Shown here: positions 9,057 through 18,189 of the stretch, in pieces
Numbering within the stretch: the stretch's first letter is position 1
How the letters are laid out: every line of letters begins with the position of its first letter
DNA from: Parachitinimonas caeni
GTDB taxonomy: Bacteria; Pseudomonadota; Gammaproteobacteria; Burkholderiales; Chitinimonadaceae
DNA length: 64,000 nucleotides
Direction of reading: 5' to 3'
Assembly: GCF_030129945.1 (NCBI RefSeq)
Contig: NZ_JARRAF010000008.1
Coordinates: 124,001-188,000 of the forward strand
Notes under the pieces: model-generated
What the model was told of the DNA's origin: nothing
Databases searched by the model: none
What the model saw: the letters and a program-made list of their open reading frames with translations, nothing else
Position numbers and translations under genes: made by a program

Positions 9057-9731
9057 ATGAAGCGCCTGGGTCAACAAAGCCTTGGGGTTATTTGTCTGGC
9101 TTGGGCCCTGGCTGCCGGAGCAACCGAACCCACCCAGTCCTCGATGACGCTGGTAGCCGCCAAAACATCACATGAAGCAAAAATCCTGGTATTCGGCGAT
9201 AGCCTGTCGGCAGGCTATGGCATCCGTGTCGAGCAATCCTGGCCCGCGCTGGTACAACAGCAGCTGGGGCCGAAGGTTCAGGTTATCAATGCCAGCCAGT
9301 CTGGCGAAACCACTGCCGGAGGACTGACGCGCCTGCCAGCGCTGCTGGCCGAGCATAAACCCAGTATCGTCATCATTGAGCTGGGTGCCAACGATGGCTT
9401 GCGGGGACTACCCATTGACGCAGCCCGAGCCAATCTCGACCGAATGATCACCCTAAGCCGCGACACCGGAGCCAGAGTACTGCTGCTGGCCATGCGCCTA
9501 CCGCCCAACTTCGGCCCCGCTTACACGGCCAAGTTCCGCAATATGTACGATCAGCTTGCCACCCAGCACAAGTTGCCCCCACCACCGTTCCTGCTGGATG
9601 GTCTGGCGGATCGCCCCGACCAGTTCCAGGCAGACCAGCTGCACCCCACGGCGCAGGCGCAGCCACAGCTGGTGATCAATATCATGCCGACGTTGAAGCG
9701 CATGCTTGAACCCGCCAAAAAGAAGAAGTAA
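9057..9731 (+). CDS. tesA: Arylesterase / acyl-CoA thioesterase I (TesA), SGNH hydrolase
   Basis: A 224-residue periplasmic SGNH hydrolase that cleaves acyl esters and thioesters. Block I is ILVFGDSLSAGYGI with the nucleophile Ser49, the oxyanion residues lie in GETTAGG and GANDGLRG, and the catalytic Asp/His pair is in DQLHPTAQAQ near the C-terminus. ATG 9057 gives a signal-like N-terminus (MKRLGQQSLGVICLAWALAA). An in-frame ATG at 9006 would add 17 residues and overlap the ybbA start codon. Neither has a strong ribosome site. The C-terminus ends with a run of lysines. Confidence 0.92.
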   Translation: MKRLGQQSLGVICLAWALAAGATEPTQSSMTLVAAKTSHEAKILVFGDSLSAGYGIRVEQSWPALVQQQLGPKVQVINASQSGETTAGGLTRLPALLAEHKPSIVIIELGANDGLRGLPIDAARANLDRMITLSRDTGARVLLLAMRLPPNFGPAYTAKFRNMYDQLATQHKLPPPPFLLDGLADRPDQFQADQLHPTAQAQPQLVINIMPTLKRMLEPAKKKK

Positions 9732-9804
9732 CGGTCACAACCGCCACCCGGCAAGCCTCGCGGCATCTGGCTTCCTGGCTCATTCATTCCGACCCGAGAC
9801 CCGT

Positions 9805-10557
9805 ATGACATCCCGAAGAATCGCTTTGATCACCGGTGCCAGTGGCGGCATTGGCGCCGCCACGGCCCTGCGCATGGCCCAGGCCGGGTTTGATCTGGTC
9901 TTGCACTACCACCAAAACCGCCAGGGCGCCGATGACCTCGCCAGGCAGTGCCGGGAGCGGGAAAGCCAGGTCTGGCTGATGCAAGCCGACCTGCGGGAAG
10001 AAACCGCCATTGAACACCTGTTTGCCGAAATAGATGCGCACTGCGGGCCGCTCCATGCCCTGATCAACAATGCCGGGATCGTGCAACCGCAGATGCGGGT
10101 CGAGACCATGAGTGCTGCGCGCCTGACGAATACCTTTGCGAGCAACGTGCTCAGCGTCTTTCTGTGCAGCCGCGAAGCCGTCAAGCGCATGTCCACCCGA
10201 CACGGCGGGCGCGGCGGGGTAATCGTCAATGTCTCGTCTGCTGCGGCGCGGCTGGGGTCACCAGGCGAATATGTGGACTATGCCGCTGCGAAAGCCGCCA
10301 TCGATGCGCTGACTAAAGGCCTCTCCCTCGAAGTGGCGAGCGAAGGCATCCGGGTAAATGCAGTACGGCCGGGCTATATCGACACCCCGATCCACGCCAA
10401 AGCCGGCGACCCGCGACGCCTGGCCCGGTTGGCACCGAATATTCCGATGCAGCGCTGCGGCCAAAGCGAAGAAGTCGCCCATGCCATTCACTGGTTGGCC
10501 TCCGACGAGGCATCTTATGTGACTGGCGCCTTCATCGACTGTGCAGGTGGCCGCTAG
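9805..10557 (+). CDS. SDR family oxidoreductase (YgfF-like)
   Basis: A 250-residue classical short-chain dehydrogenase. The cofactor motif is TGASGGIG at residues 10-17, NNAG lies near 89, the catalytic Ser is in VNVSSAAARLGS and the YxxxK pair is in YVDYAAAKAA. The RPGYIDTPIH segment after the active site is also typical. Sequence style is closest to the YgfF/glucose-dehydrogenase-like group, whose true substrate is unknown; NADP use would fit the small residues after the first beta strand but is not proven. It starts 73 bases after tesA and is followed by the M48 gene after 30 bases, so the three may be co-transcribed. Confidence 0.88.
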   Translation: MTSRRIALITGASGGIGAATALRMAQAGFDLVLHYHQNRQGADDLARQCRERESQVWLMQADLREETAIEHLFAEIDAHCGPLHALINNAGIVQPQMRVETMSAARLTNTFASNVLSVFLCSREAVKRMSTRHGGRGGVIVNVSSAAARLGSPGEYVDYAAAKAAIDALTKGLSLEVASEGIRVNAVRPGYIDTPIHAKAGDPRRLARLAPNIPMQRCGQSEEVAHAIHWLASDEASYVTGAFIDCAGGR

Positions 10558-10587
10558 CCAGCCCCCTCATACTCAATCTGCGCCAGC

Positions 10588-13500
10588 ATGCCTGAAATCT
10601 ACCCTGCCAGCCCTCCCGACATCCCCGACCAACTGACCCAGGCCAGCCCCGGCTACCGGATAAAGGCCTGGCTGGCCCTGTTGGTTCTGGCTGGATTCGT
10701 GCTGCTTTATCTGGGTTTGACCAGCTGGTTCTGCTGGACCAGCTACCGCTTGTTCCTGCCGCTGTTCAAAGGGGGAAGCACCAGCTTTGTCAGCATCGTC
10801 GTGGCCATCTGTGCGGCCTTTTTCGGCTTTTTCATGCTCAAGGGCCTGTTGTCGGTCCGGCATTCCGGGAAACGTGAAGGCATCGAGGTCACCGCCCAGC
10901 AAGAACCAACACTGTTTCGCTTTCTGGAGCGACTGGCCTCCGAGGCAGGTGCCCCCAAGCCACACCGGGTCTTTCTATCGGCACGCGTCAACGCTTCGGT
11001 CTCTTACGACCTTTCGATCGTCAATCTGCTGTTTCCTACCCGCAAGAATCTCGAAATCGGCCTGGGCCTGGTCAATGTCTTGACCCTCAGCGAACTCAAA
11101 GCGGTGCTCGCCCACGAGTTCGGCCACTTTGCCCAGCGCTCGATGGCGGTCGGGCGCTGGGTCTACATTGCCGAGCAGATCGCCAGCAACATCGTCGCCC
11201 AGCGTGATGCTTTCGATCATTTTCTGAACAGCCTGCGTCGCTCCGACATCCGAGTTGCCTGGGTGGGCATGTTGTTGTCGTTGGTGGTCTGGTCGATCCG
11301 CTCGGTGCTGGATAGCGCATTCAGGCTGGTAACACTGGCCCAGCGTGCGCTGTCCCGGGAAATGGAAATGCAGGCAGATCTGGTGGCCGTGGCGCTGACA
11401 GGTTCGGATGATCTGGTACACGCACTCTATAAAACGGCCAGCGCCGAAGATGCCTGGGAGCGGGCGATTGCCTTCGCCAATGGCGAAATCGGCCGGGGCC
11501 GCGCCACGCGCGATCTGTTTGCGGTACAAGCCCGCGTCATCCAGCACATGCGGGTAATTTTGAATTCGCCGGTCTACGGCAAGCTGCCGCCCATGAAGAA
11601 AGCCCCGGAACAGCATCGGGTGTTCAAAGTCGATCTGGCGCAGCCTTCGCAGATGTGGTCCACCCATCCGCTCAACCACGAGCGCGAGGAAAATGCCAAG
11701 CGTATCTATATCCCCTCGCCTCACGACAGCCGCAGCGCCTGGAGCCTGTTTGCCGACGCCAACGCCCGCCGCGAGCAGTTGACGGATCTGCTGACCCACA
11801 ACGCCACCGATCTGCCTCCCAAGGCCAGCCTCGAACAATCCCTGCAGGCGCTGGATGTACAGTATCGGCGGTTGTTCCTTAACCGCTTTTATCGCGGCGC
11901 CTATCTGGGCCGTTCGGTCGTGCGATTTGCCCGACAAGCTAGCGACCTGTACGGACCATCGCTGGAGACGGCGCTGGCGGACCTTGCCGGGCTGTATCCC
12001 GAATCGCTGGCCCGCGATCTCGACAAACTACGTCGGCTGGAACGGGAGTGCGCACAGCTCGAAGCCTTGCGCGATGGCTTTCTGTCCGCCCCTGGCGGCA
12101 CCATCCGGCACGGCGGCAAAACTTTGCAAAGAAGAGACCTGCCCAAAGCCATCGAATCCTTGCGCAAGGCCAAAGACCGGGTACAGCAACGCATCTGGGA
12201 TCATGACCGGCGCGTCCGCACCGCACACCGCGCCGCCGCACGACGTTTGGGCCACGGCTGGGAAGCCTATCTGGTAGGGCTACTGAGCGTGTTGCATTAC
12301 GCCGATCACAGCGATGCCAATCTGACCGATGCACGCGGCTTGCTGGCAAACGTCGTCAGCGTGGTAACGGTTTCCGGCTCGGTTAACAAGAAAGGGCGGG
12401 CGCGGGTCCTGGCCTGTGCCAAGGAAGTCTACGCCGCGCTTTGCAGCATTTACGGCCATCGGCAGCAAGTGCGGCTCGACAGCCAGCTGCTCAAACGCAT
12501 GGATCTGGAAAGCTGGGACAAAGCCCTGGGGGAGCTGCAGCTGATTGCCCCTGACGCGTACAACCTGGGCGACTGGCTACAGGTGATTGACCAATGGGTC
12601 AACACCACATCGAACGCACTCTCCACCTTGCGCACGGCCACGCTTGAAGAATTGCTGACCACCGAAGCGCTGGTGGCCAAGGCGCTGCATGACCAGCAGG
12701 CGATCGCGCCTGCACCGGCCCCCAGCCAGGTGCCGGGCGACTTCCCCACCCTGTTGCCCGGTGATGAGCGCGAGCGCCAGACCCGGCTCGACTGGTGGTC
12801 ACGTTTTCAGACCGCAGATGGCACCTGGGCCACCTTCGCCCGCACCGCTGTCGCCTGCTCGATTGTCGGCATCGTGCTCGGGTTTGGCGACTCGGTCGGC
12901 AACAATCAGGTCTACCTCTACAACGGCCTGACCCGTCCGGTGATCGTGCAGATTGACGCGCAACAGGCTGAATTGAGTGCCGGCCAGATGACCCTGCTGG
13001 AACTCAAAACCAACCGAGCCGTTCAGATTTCAACACGAACCCTGGAAGGGCACCCGATCGAACAGTTTGAGGCGCCTCTCGAAGCCGGTAACAACCACTA
13101 TGTCTACAACGTTGCCGCCGCCAGCCCGCTGATTGAATGGACCGCCAGTTACGGCACCACCACCGAAACCGCCCCGCTCCAACTTGGCGCACCACGCTGG
13201 ACCACGACCAGTGTTGATTTCCCGTTTGTCCAGCCACCCGATTCGATCCAGACCAAACAGGGCGGCACCACACGCACCGTATTGAGCGGAATGGCTGACG
13301 CCAGCCCTGCTGCCATGCTCGACACCCTGAAAAATACTGATGATCAGGCCCGGTTGATTGCCACTCGCGCCCGCTGGGATGACATCCGCACGCCGAATAC
13401 CCTTTACTGGTTGCAACGGGCCAGCGAACTGCCGCAGTTTGAATCGCTGATGCGCAGCAGGCTGCGCGAACAGCCGGCAGAAATTCCAACCTGGCGGATG

Positions 13501-14418
13501 CTGCAAGATCTGCTGCCGACGCGACAAAGACAAGCAATCTGTCAGGAGCACCAGACCCGGGCCCAGGCCAACCCGCAACACGCCGGCTGGCATTACCTGA
13601 CTGCACGCTGCCTGCCGGATGCCGCCTTGCGGGACGCCGCCTTCATCGATGGCGCTACACGCTGGCCACAGCATGGCTGGTTCAGTTATGCCGCCGGGGG
13701 CGTTCTGGCAGAGCGTGGCGATTGGCAAGCAGCCTTGCCACTGCTGGAAAGGGCAGCCACCCAGGAACCCGCATTGGCAGATTACGCTGCCGTGGCTGCC
13801 GCACGGGTGCGCCGAGCCTTGCTCGGCGAATCGGCCCCCCTCGCTGACCTGGCCCACCATTCACGCGAGCTGCAAGGGCTGCTGCGCCTGGAGTCGGGCA
13901 GCCTGGAGCCAGCCAACCCCTGGCGAGCGATCAGCCAGCTGAAAGACGGAAAGCTGACTGAAGCCCTGGCAACCGCCGCCAACACCGAACAGCTGGAAGC
14001 GATGGTCATTCGACTTGCTGCCGCGTCAGAAGGCAGCAGCCCCCTCCTGCTTAACAAGGCATTGCAGCTACCGATCAACCAGGGCATCACCGCGCAAACG
14101 CTCTGGCCTGCCTACGCTCTGGCATTACGCCATCAGGCCAATGTCGCCCACTTTAAGCCGCTGCTTGCCCGGATGCGAGGTGAAGAGCCCGGTCGTCTGC
14201 TACAGTTCGTCGAAGCCCTGACTGGGCAGCCCGATCTAGCCCTTGCCAACCGGCTGCTGCAAAACCTGCCACCCGAGCTACGGGGACAAGCAGCCAGCAT
14301 GGGCTTGATCCTGCTGGGAGATGCCGCCCCCGCCGCATGGCGCACCGAAGCCAGGCGCCTGCTGTTTGCCAGTGAGCGGCCATATTTTCGCGACACATCC
14401 ACTACCACCCCACCTTAG
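10588..14418 (+). CDS. M48 family membrane metalloprotease with C-terminal helical repeats
   Basis: A 1276-residue protein. Two transmembrane segments lie at about residues 27-50 and 66-88, followed by an M48 peptidase domain with HEFGH at 176-180 (zinc ligands and catalytic Glu) and EMQAD as the third-ligand region near 260. Residues 390-750 are helical. A further hydrophobic segment (AVACSIVGIVLGFG, around 755) precedes a periplasmic-like beta region, and the last 400 residues look like TPR-type helical repeats (for example WFSYAAGGVLAERGDWQAALPLLERA). It is much longer than HtpX (about 290), so it is an M48-plus-repeat protease of unknown substrate. The stop TAG (14416-14418) is part of the terminal TTAG of a MITE. 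Confidence 0.85.
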   Translation: MPEIYPASPPDIPDQLTQASPGYRIKAWLALLVLAGFVLLYLGLTSWFCWTSYRLFLPLFKGGSTSFVSIVVAICAAFFGFFMLKGLLSVRHSGKREGIEVTAQQEPTLFRFLERLASEAGAPKPHRVFLSARVNASVSYDLSIVNLLFPTRKNLEIGLGLVNVLTLSELKAVLAHEFGHFAQRSMAVGRWVYIAEQIASNIVAQRDAFDHFLNSLRRSDIRVAWVGMLLSLVVWSIRSVLDSAFRLVTLAQRALSREMEMQADLVAVALTGSDDLVHALYKTASAEDAWERAIAFANGEIGRGRATRDLFAVQARVIQHMRVILNSPVYGKLPPMKKAPEQHRVFKVDLAQPSQMWSTHPLNHEREENAKRIYIPSPHDSRSAWSLFADANARREQLTDLLTHNATDLPPKASLEQSLQALDVQYRRLFLNRFYRGAYLGRSVVRFARQASDLYGPSLETALADLAGLYPESLARDLDKLRRLERECAQLEALRDGFLSAPGGTIRHGGKTLQRRDLPKAIESLRKAKDRVQQRIWDHDRRVRTAHRAAARRLGHGWEAYLVGLLSVLHYADHSDANLTDARGLLANVVSVVTVSGSVNKKGRARVLACAKEVYAALCSIYGHRQQVRLDSQLLKRMDLESWDKALGELQLIAPDAYNLGDWLQVIDQWVNTTSNALSTLRTATLEELLTTEALVAKALHDQQAIAPAPAPSQVPGDFPTLLPGDERERQTRLDWWSRFQTADGTWATFARTAVACSIVGIVLGFGDSVGNNQVYLYNGLTRPVIVQIDAQQAELSAGQMTLLELKTNRAVQISTRTLEGHPIEQFEAPLEAGNNHYVYNVAAASPLIEWTASYGTTTETAPLQLGAPRWTTTSVDFPFVQPPDSIQTKQGGTTRTVLSGMADASPAAMLDTLKNTDDQARLIATRARWDDIRTPNTLYWLQRASELPQFESLMRSRLREQPAEIPTWRMLQDLLPTRQRQAICQEHQTRAQANPQHAGWHYLTARCLPDAALRDAAFIDGATRWPQHGWFSYAAGGVLAERGDWQAALPLLERAATQEPALADYAAVAAARVRRALLGESAPLADLAHHSRELQGLLRLESGSLEPANPWRAISQLKDGKLTEALATAANTEQLEAMVIRLAAASEGSSPLLLNKALQLPINQGITAQTLWPAYALALRHQANVAHFKPLLARMRGEEPGRLLQFVEALTGQPDLALANRLLQNLPPELRGQAASMGLILLGDAAPAAWRTEARRLLFASERPYFRDTSTTTPP

Positions 14419-14727
14419 GTTCTGTTGACGTAAGGTTTACAGTCGCGCCAGGCCGTGTGTTGGCGCGGGGCTATACCCGCAAGGAGTAGGCCGTGGATGG
14501 TAAGGGGCTAAAGCCCCAGCCACCACGCACGGCAGGGTAAGCGCGGTTTAGCGGGCTAAATAAGCGACCCCTAACGACGCCACGCCCCGGAGGGCTTCGC
14601 CGGAAAATGGCCTGGAACAAGGCGCAGAGCGTGACGCATAGGCATTCTATGCAAGCGCTCTGCAACGCAAGGCCAGGCCCTTTTCCGGCGAAACGCAATC
14701 TGCAAACCTAACGTCAACAGAACCTAG
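14415..14727. mobile_element. MITE, group I, copy 3 (313 bp)
   Basis: Ends are TTAGGTTCTGTTGACGTAAG at 14415 and ACGTCAACAGAACCTAG ending at 14727. The inside repeats the design of copy 2: GTTTACAGTCGCGCC next to the left end, the block GGCAGGGTAAGCGCGGTTTA (14532 onward), and a right arm forming an imperfect cruciform (TTCGCCGGAAAATGGCCTGG facing CCAGGCCCTTTTCCGGCGAA). An extra insert near the left end, containing a small hairpin, distinguishes it from copy 2. No ORF. The left TAG doubles as the M48 gene stop. Confidence 0.9.
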
Positions 14728-14743
14728 GCTCAAGACAGACACC

Positions 14744-15307
14744 ATGCCCGCCCCACCCCCAATCCACATCCGCGCTGTACAGGAATTCGAAGAACCTGCC
14801 TACGCCGCCCAAGTCGAGCAGATCTTTGGGGACAAGGCACGGGTCCCGCTGCTGGCAGAGCGTCTAGACAGAAATGAACTGATGGAAGGTCGCCGGCTAA
14901 GAGCCACCCTGCCGCAGCCACAGCGTTTACGGATGGCTGCTTATGCCGGCGATGCCCTGGTCGGTTGGAGTAGCGGGTGGTATGAGGTCGGTGGTACGTT
15001 TTACATGGCCAGCTCGGCCGTGATGCCCGAATGGCGCCGACAGGGCATTTACAGCCGACTGGTTCAGGCAATTATCGAAGAAGTAAAAAGCCAGGGTGGT
15101 GCCCAGATCCGCTCGCGTCACGTTGCCAGCAATAATCCGGTTCTGATTGCCAAGCTGAAGCTGGGTTTCATGATTACCGGCACCGAATACTCCGAAGAAC
15201 TGGGCCTGCTGGTATTGCTGAATCACTATCTATACCCGGGTCGCAAGGGATTATTTGTTGAACGGACGACGCCGTTTTCCCGGGAAAACCGATTTGAAAC
15301 ACGATAA
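14744..15307 (+). CDS. GNAT family N-acetyltransferase
   Basis: A 187-residue GNAT-fold protein. The acetyl-CoA motif A is AVMPEWRRQGIYSRLVQAIIEE (about residues 91-112: R-x-x-G-x-Y in place of the usual R-x-x-G-x-G/A). It is preceded by a beta strand with GWSSGWYEVGGTFYMASSAV and followed by HVASNNPVLIAKLKLGFMITG, the typical motif B. Substrate cannot be inferred. It starts 16 bases after MITE copy 3 and ends 36 bases before a group II MITE, so it is enclosed by repeats and has no obvious operon partner. Confidence 0.8.
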   Translation: MPAPPPIHIRAVQEFEEPAYAAQVEQIFGDKARVPLLAERLDRNELMEGRRLRATLPQPQRLRMAAYAGDALVGWSSGWYEVGGTFYMASSAVMPEWRRQGIYSRLVQAIIEEVKSQGGAQIRSRHVASNNPVLIAKLKLGFMITGTEYSEELGLLVLLNHYLYPGRKGLFVERTTPFSRENRFETR

Positions 15308-15343
15308 GTTCGCTGCTTTTTTTCTCGCAACCGCCACCTCAGG

Positions 15344-15459
15344 CTAGACCCTGTTGACGTTTTCATGCAAGCGAGTGATTTTAAATGGGGAATTTAAATA
15401 CGGGTTTATAAATCCCCTTTTAAATCAGGAAATTATTTCAAAACATCAGCAGTGCCTAA
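15344..15459. mobile_element. MITE, group II, copy 1 (116 bp, AT-rich)
   Basis: The left end CTAGACCCTGTTGACGTTTTC and right end CATCAGCAGTGCCTAA resemble the group I termini but the inside is AT-rich (GTGATTTTAAATGGGGAATT, then AATCCCCTTTTAAATCA). It is a near relative of the element at 16376, same orientation. A possible GTG start (15452) of the methyltransferase frame lies in its right terminus. Confidence 0.75.
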
Positions 15460-15481
15460 GCCATACATGGAAAGTATCAAC

Positions 15482-16165
15482 ATGCTAGATACCATCAAGG
15501 CCGCAGATCAAATGTATGCCAATCACCTGCGCAAGGGCGCTGATGACCCATACCACACGATATTCCCGAAGTTCTGCCAACGCTGTAGCGCCATTCCTGA
15601 TGCCGCCATCCTCGAAGTGGGTTCGCGGGAGGTCAGTGGAGTCAGCCGGCGCCCCCACTTCGCTGCTGCCCGTTATGTCGGCATGGATATCCACGAGGGG
15701 CCGGGTGTAGATCTTGTCGGAGACGCCCATCAACTCAGCAGCATTTTTCCCGCTAATCATTTCGATGCCTTGTTTTCGATTTCCGTATTCGAGCATCTGG
15801 CGTTTCCATGGAAAGCGGCCATGGAGATCAATACGGTGCTGAAACCAGGCGGCATCGTTTACATCTCCACCCACCCGGTCTGGCCGCCCCATGAACTACC
15901 GTGGGACTTCTGGCGCTTTCCGCTAGGTGGGTTGCGTCTGTTATTCAGTGAAGCACTGGGTTTTCGTGTGCTTGAAGCCACAGAGGGCATTCCAGGTCGC
16001 GTTCACTCAATGGTTGATGATCCTCCCACGCGAGATCTGCCCTATTTCGAGCTGTCCTTGGGGGTGGCACTGATTGCAGAAAAAATCGCGGATTACGATC
16101 GGGAAAAGTTGCGATGGGATCTCCCGATCGCATCGGTGCTGGATTCGCTATATCCAAAACGCTGA
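15482..16165 (+). CDS. Class I SAM-dependent methyltransferase
   Basis: A 227-residue methyltransferase. Motif I is AILEVGSREVSGVSRRP, an unusual variant of the nucleotide-binding loop (E-x-G-S instead of G-x-G-x-G). YVGMDIHEGPGVD gives the motif II acidic residue and DVLF-like FDALFSISVFEHLAFPWKA is the post-I/motif IV region found in many small-molecule and sugar methyltransferases. LKPGGIVYISTHPVWPPHELPWDFWRF resembles glycan- or capsule-linked methyltransferases, but the substrate is unknown. The frame is open upstream to a GTG at 15452 inside a MITE and an ATG at 15467; 15482 is the most conservative choice. The gene is flanked by two direct copies of the group II MITE. Confidence 0.8.
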   Translation: MLDTIKAADQMYANHLRKGADDPYHTIFPKFCQRCSAIPDAAILEVGSREVSGVSRRPHFAAARYVGMDIHEGPGVDLVGDAHQLSSIFPANHFDALFSISVFEHLAFPWKAAMEINTVLKPGGIVYISTHPVWPPHELPWDFWRFPLGGLRLLFSEALGFRVLEATEGIPGRVHSMVDDPPTRDLPYFELSLGVALIAEKIADYDREKLRWDLPIASVLDSLYPKR

Positions 16166-16375
16166 GCGGTGGCGTGGCATTCACAACGCTGGTCTGGAGA
16201 AAACAGGCACCTGTCAGATGGTGTCTGGCCCTCCCACTGCTGGCGGGCACCTCTCGGACCCTGCGGAGATAACCGCGTGGTGCCGAGGCACAGTGTTGCC
16301 CTGAACCTGATTTCAGTCAGACCGGAGCCCGTTTAGCGCAGAAACCAATGGATTTGGCGCGGTAGATTGATTGGT

Positions 16376-16493
16376 TTAGGCTCAGTTGATGCTTTCAATC
16401 AAGCAATTGATTTTAAATGGGAATAATGAGCTTTAAATTTCCCTAATCCTATTAAAAATCAATCAGCCTTTTAAATGTATCAACAGGGACTAA
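16376..16493. mobile_element. MITE, group II, copy 2 (118 bp, AT-rich)
   Basis: The ends are TTAGGCTCAGTTGATGCTTTC and TATCAACAGGGACTAA, with inner arms ATTGATTTTAAATGGGAAT and AATCAATCAGCC. Aligned with the copy at 15344 it shares GATTTTAAATGGG and the overall plan, in direct orientation. The 210 bases before it (16166-16375) contain no ORF I can support. It ends 49 bases before the esterase start. Confidence 0.75.
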
Positions 16494-16542
16494 GGAGTGA
16501 TTCACAGGCTCAGTCCCAATACTCAACCCGTTGCGACCGGAA

Positions 16543-17721
16543 ATGAAACATCGACAAAGCCTAGCGATGCCGGCGATCTACCTGCTGGCCTGCTTGCCAC
16601 AAGCTGCCTGCACCAGCCTGCCACAGCCCTCCCTCACCAGCATGGCACAAGCCGTCGATGCTCCAGCCTTCGACAGCCTGCCTCGGCAGCTGCGGGAAGC
16701 CATTGTCGCCAGCCAGACCGCCCTACGCCCACAATCCCCCAGTCATGATGCAGAGGTCATCCGACAACGCGGGCCCATTTTTGCCGACGGAGATACCCTG
16801 ACCTTCAGCTATCGGGGGCTGGCTGATAGCGTCAGCAGCTGCTGCGTGATCCGACAGTCCCTGCAGCAACTGGCACCCGATCTTTGGGCGGGCAGTGTGC
16901 GGATTCGCGGGTTGCAGCAGGCGCGGCTCGATATCAGTCTGCTGCCACAAATCAACGGTCAAGCGCAAACCACCACCACCTTGCAGTGGCGTGGGCCCGA
17001 GACCAGCGCCGATCCGCTGGCGGCCGATCCATTGCGTGGCCGGCTCAGTCTTTATCGGCTCGCCAGCACGGCCCTGGCCGCCGAGCGCAATGTACGGGTC
17101 TATGAGCCCCCTGGCCCGCATACCGGCCCATTGCCAGTGGTATATCTGACCGATGCCGAGTGGCTATTGCCACCCCTGGCTGCGTTGGTCGAGCCACTGA
17201 TTCTGCAAGGACAGCTGCCGCCGGTCCTGCTGGTGGGGGTGGATGCCGCCTCCCCCAAAGCCGGTGCAGATCCACGCGGGGAGGAATACCTCTGGTCACG
17301 GCATTCACCACAGTACGCCCGGCATGCCGAGTTTTTCGTGAAGGAACTGAGCCTGTGGGCCGAGCAGGAACTGGCAGCTTCCCCGCTTCCTGCGGATCGT
17401 GTCGTTGCCGGAGTATCAAACGGTGCGTCATTTGCTGCCTCAATCAGCAGCCAGCACCCACGCCACTTCGGGTATGCGCTGGTGCTATCGAGCGGGGTTT
17501 TGCCCCCTTCGCCCCTGCCAGTCGGCCGGGAAGCTCCGGCTTACTATCTTTATGCCGGTCGGCTCGAACCGGAGTTCTTTACCCAGACCGCAGCGCTTGC
17601 CCACCTTCTGGGCATTAATCAAGTCAGGTTGAAATGGGTCGATGGCGTCAGCGGCCACCAGCTCGCCGCCTGGTTACCCGCCTTGGTCGAGGGACTGCGT
17701 TGGGCACTCGCACAACGTTGA
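16543..17721 (+). CDS. Putative esterase lipoprotein (enterochelin esterase / esterase D-like fold)
   Basis: A 392-residue exported protein. The N-terminus MKHRQSLAMPAIYLLAC carries a possible lipobox LLAC at residues 14-17, so membrane anchoring is likely. The C-terminal half is an alpha/beta hydrolase: PLPVVYLTDAEWLL, PPVLLVGVD, the nucleophile elbow AGVSNGAS (GxSxG), and a late GHQLAAW His. It resembles the Fes/esterase D class, including the WSRHSPQYARHAEFFVKELSLW segment between strand and elbow. The N-terminal 150 residues look like an extra beta domain. A TTG at 16531 is in frame but ATG 16543 is preferred. A weak hairpin terminator follows at 17791. Confidence 0.75.
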   Translation: MKHRQSLAMPAIYLLACLPQAACTSLPQPSLTSMAQAVDAPAFDSLPRQLREAIVASQTALRPQSPSHDAEVIRQRGPIFADGDTLTFSYRGLADSVSSCCVIRQSLQQLAPDLWAGSVRIRGLQQARLDISLLPQINGQAQTTTTLQWRGPETSADPLAADPLRGRLSLYRLASTALAAERNVRVYEPPGPHTGPLPVVYLTDAEWLLPPLAALVEPLILQGQLPPVLLVGVDAASPKAGADPRGEEYLWSRHSPQYARHAEFFVKELSLWAEQELAASPLPADRVVAGVSNGASFAASISSQHPRHFGYALVLSSGVLPPSPLPVGREAPAYYLYAGRLEPEFFTQTAALAHLLGINQVRLKWVDGVSGHQLAAWLPALVEGLRWALAQR

Positions 17722-17790
17722 GTTGATGTGCCAGACACACAGCCTTTGCCGTTTGCTAACGATTTTTAAAAATTTTTTTCGGGGTGCTTG

Positions 17791-17813
17791 ATCTGCGTCA
17801 GAGCAGATTTTTT
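17791..17813 (+). terminator. Possible intrinsic terminator after the esterase gene
   Basis: ATCTGC (17791-17796) pairs with GCAGAT (17803-17808) around a 6-base loop and runs into six T residues. The stem is short, so strength is doubtful. Confidence 0.4.
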
Positions 17814-18189
17814 CCCGAAAATACTCTCAACTTACAGAACTGAAAGCTCTGCTCATTCGATCGACCGATCTAGCCGATCAGACTAACCCGACCCAACCAA
17901 TCTGTTGCAGCGCTTTCGACCGAAGGTTGAAAAATCTGAATAGGCGATACCCGGCAATCGGGCCGTATTTCCGCTTTATGACAAAGGCGTGACCTTTTAG
18001 CCTATCTCCCTTTTTTTCTCGACTTGCCATACCGCTGGTTTGGACAAAGTTCCTCTCACCGCGCCGCTAAAAAAACCCGACGAATCAAGCAGTCCTGACC
18101 GTGCAAGACCCGCCGTTTTATTTGCAGTGCGCAATGAATTTTTTTAAACAGCGTTGTATGGTAGTGGCGTTGCCAAGCGAAAGCAGACG
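17814..18189. other. Intergenic stretch without a recognisable gene
   Basis: About 376 bases with no supportable ORF on either strand. It is more AT-rich than its surroundings and carries short palindromes (CGATCGACCGATC near 17857). It probably holds the promoter of the small secreted protein downstream, but I cannot identify hexamers with confidence. Confidence 0.4.

Noticed and set aside
10975-11937. 320-codon minus-strand ORF inside the M48 gene
   Set aside because: The plus strand carries the metalloprotease motifs; the antisense frame has no recognisable motif or start signal.
16166-16375. Possible riboswitch or small RNA between the methyltransferase and the group II MITE
   Set aside because: GC-rich segments with short palindromes are present, but no known riboswitch core or promoter/terminator pair could be recognised.
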